A program made the translations under genes and the position numbers. This document shows, in pieces, positions 6,754 through 7,150 of a stretch of 7,150 bases of DNA. Each line of letters starts with the position of its first letter. Positions within the stretch are counted from its first letter, which is position 1. This stretch comes from Polynucleobacter sp. (GTDB taxonomy: Bacteria; Pseudomonadota; Gammaproteobacteria; Burkholderiales; Burkholderiaceae): contig JALRHB010000068.1 in the NCBI GenBank assembly GCA_023253245.1, positions 1-7,150 of the forward strand, read 5' to 3'. The notes below the pieces were generated by a model, which saw only the letters and a list, made by a program, of their open reading frames with translations, searched no databases and had not been told where the DNA came from.

Positions 6754-7150
6754 GGCCCATTTTTTTTAAACAAAGCATAGTAAAAACCGTCATTAACATC
6801 CGTTGGCAAAATTTGTCCGGGTGCATTCAATCGTAATGCATCGTCGTTCTCTCTTGCAAACCAAGCCGCCTGATTCTCGCCCTCCTCAGGAAATAATGAG
6901 CAGGTGACGTATAGAAGCATGCCTCCTGGTTTAAGCATTTTCCAAGAATTCGCCAGAATAGCGCGTTGGCGCTCTTGCAAAACTAGAATATCAGCCTCAC
7001 GTCGTAAAAAAGGAATGTCTGGGTGCCTAGAAACAATGCCCGATGCTGAACAAGGCGCATCTAATAAAATTTTGTCAAAGAGTTTCCCATCCCACCAGGC
7101 CGCCTTGGATGCATCCCCCCTTACAACCTTTATAAGCTGAGAATGCAGAC
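6750..7150 (-). CDS. rsmB: 16S rRNA (cytosine-967-C5) methyltransferase RsmB, C-terminal part
   Basis: The gene runs off the right edge; 132 C-terminal residues are visible, roughly the last third of a protein of about 430. RsmB transfers a methyl group from S-adenosylmethionine to C967 of 16S rRNA. Both hallmark cysteines of RNA m5C methyltransferases are present: DAPCSASG (Cys33 of the fragment) and VTCSLFPEE (Cys83, equivalent to the nucleophile). Further family marks are RHPDIPFLRR, LKPGGMLLY and the terminal DGFYYALFKK. The N-terminal NusB-like domain is outside the window. The reading frame is open from the edge with no internal stop, so the TTG at 6980-6978 is not a start. The stop overlaps the DUF4390 start by 4 bases. 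An A8 run (minus strand, 6767-6760) sits just before the stop. Confidence 0.95.
   Translation of the reverse strand, partial: LHSQLIKVVRGDASKAAWWDGKLFDKILLDAPCSASGIVSRHPDIPFLRREADILVLQERQRAILANSWKMLKPGGMLLYVTCSLFPEEGENQAAWFARENDDALRLNAPGQILPTDVNDGFYYALFKKNGP

Noticed and set aside
6750..6980. Short independent gene starting at TTG 6980
   Set aside because: The frame stays open to the window edge and the upstream part encodes the DAPCS motif of RsmB, so the TTG is an internal leucine codon.

Overview
The window looks like chromosomal DNA of a betaproteobacterium. The closest match I can recall is Polynucleobacter or a nearby member of the Burkholderiaceae. This rests on the gene order rsmB / DUF4390 / ntrY / short ntrX, on an OsmC-YcaO fusion protein, and on moderate GC content with short intergenic gaps. 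The genus is inferred from memory of gene content, not from a search.

All recognisable genes lie on the minus strand and read from the right edge to the left. Region 1 (7150 to 3189) is a tightly packed run of four genes: the 3' part of rsmB (16S rRNA m5C methyltransferase), a secreted DUF4390 protein, an NtrY-type membrane histidine kinase, and a short NtrX-type response regulator. The first two junctions are 4-base ATGA overlaps and the third gap is 2 bases, so the four are almost certainly one transcript with coupled translation. Its promoter lies outside the window.

Region 2 (3188 to 392) follows a 140-base gap holding a possible promoter, a small hairpin and 9-base direct repeats. It contains a 738-residue OsmC-YcaO fusion and, 68 bases further on, a small exported protein of the Rap1a/Tai (type VI amidase immunity-like) family. 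Both upstream gaps carry the same 11-base sequence, AATAGGTAAAA on the coding strand.

Region 3 (391 to 1) has about 200 bases without a convincing gene. It is followed by a tRNA-Phe(GAA) gene with its own -10 box and a strong hairpin that can terminate transcription in both directions. A short plus-strand open frame from the left edge (1-66) runs into that hairpin and may be the end of a convergent gene.

Functionally the window combines ribosome-linked modification (RsmB; YcaO, which in E. coli assists S12 methylthiolation), an envelope-sensing two-component system, and two small exported proteins of unknown role. No mobile element, CRISPR array or rRNA is visible. The best candidates for under-described biology are the OsmC-YcaO fusion with its exported Cys-rich neighbour, and the NtrX-like regulator that lacks the sigma-54 ATPase domain.
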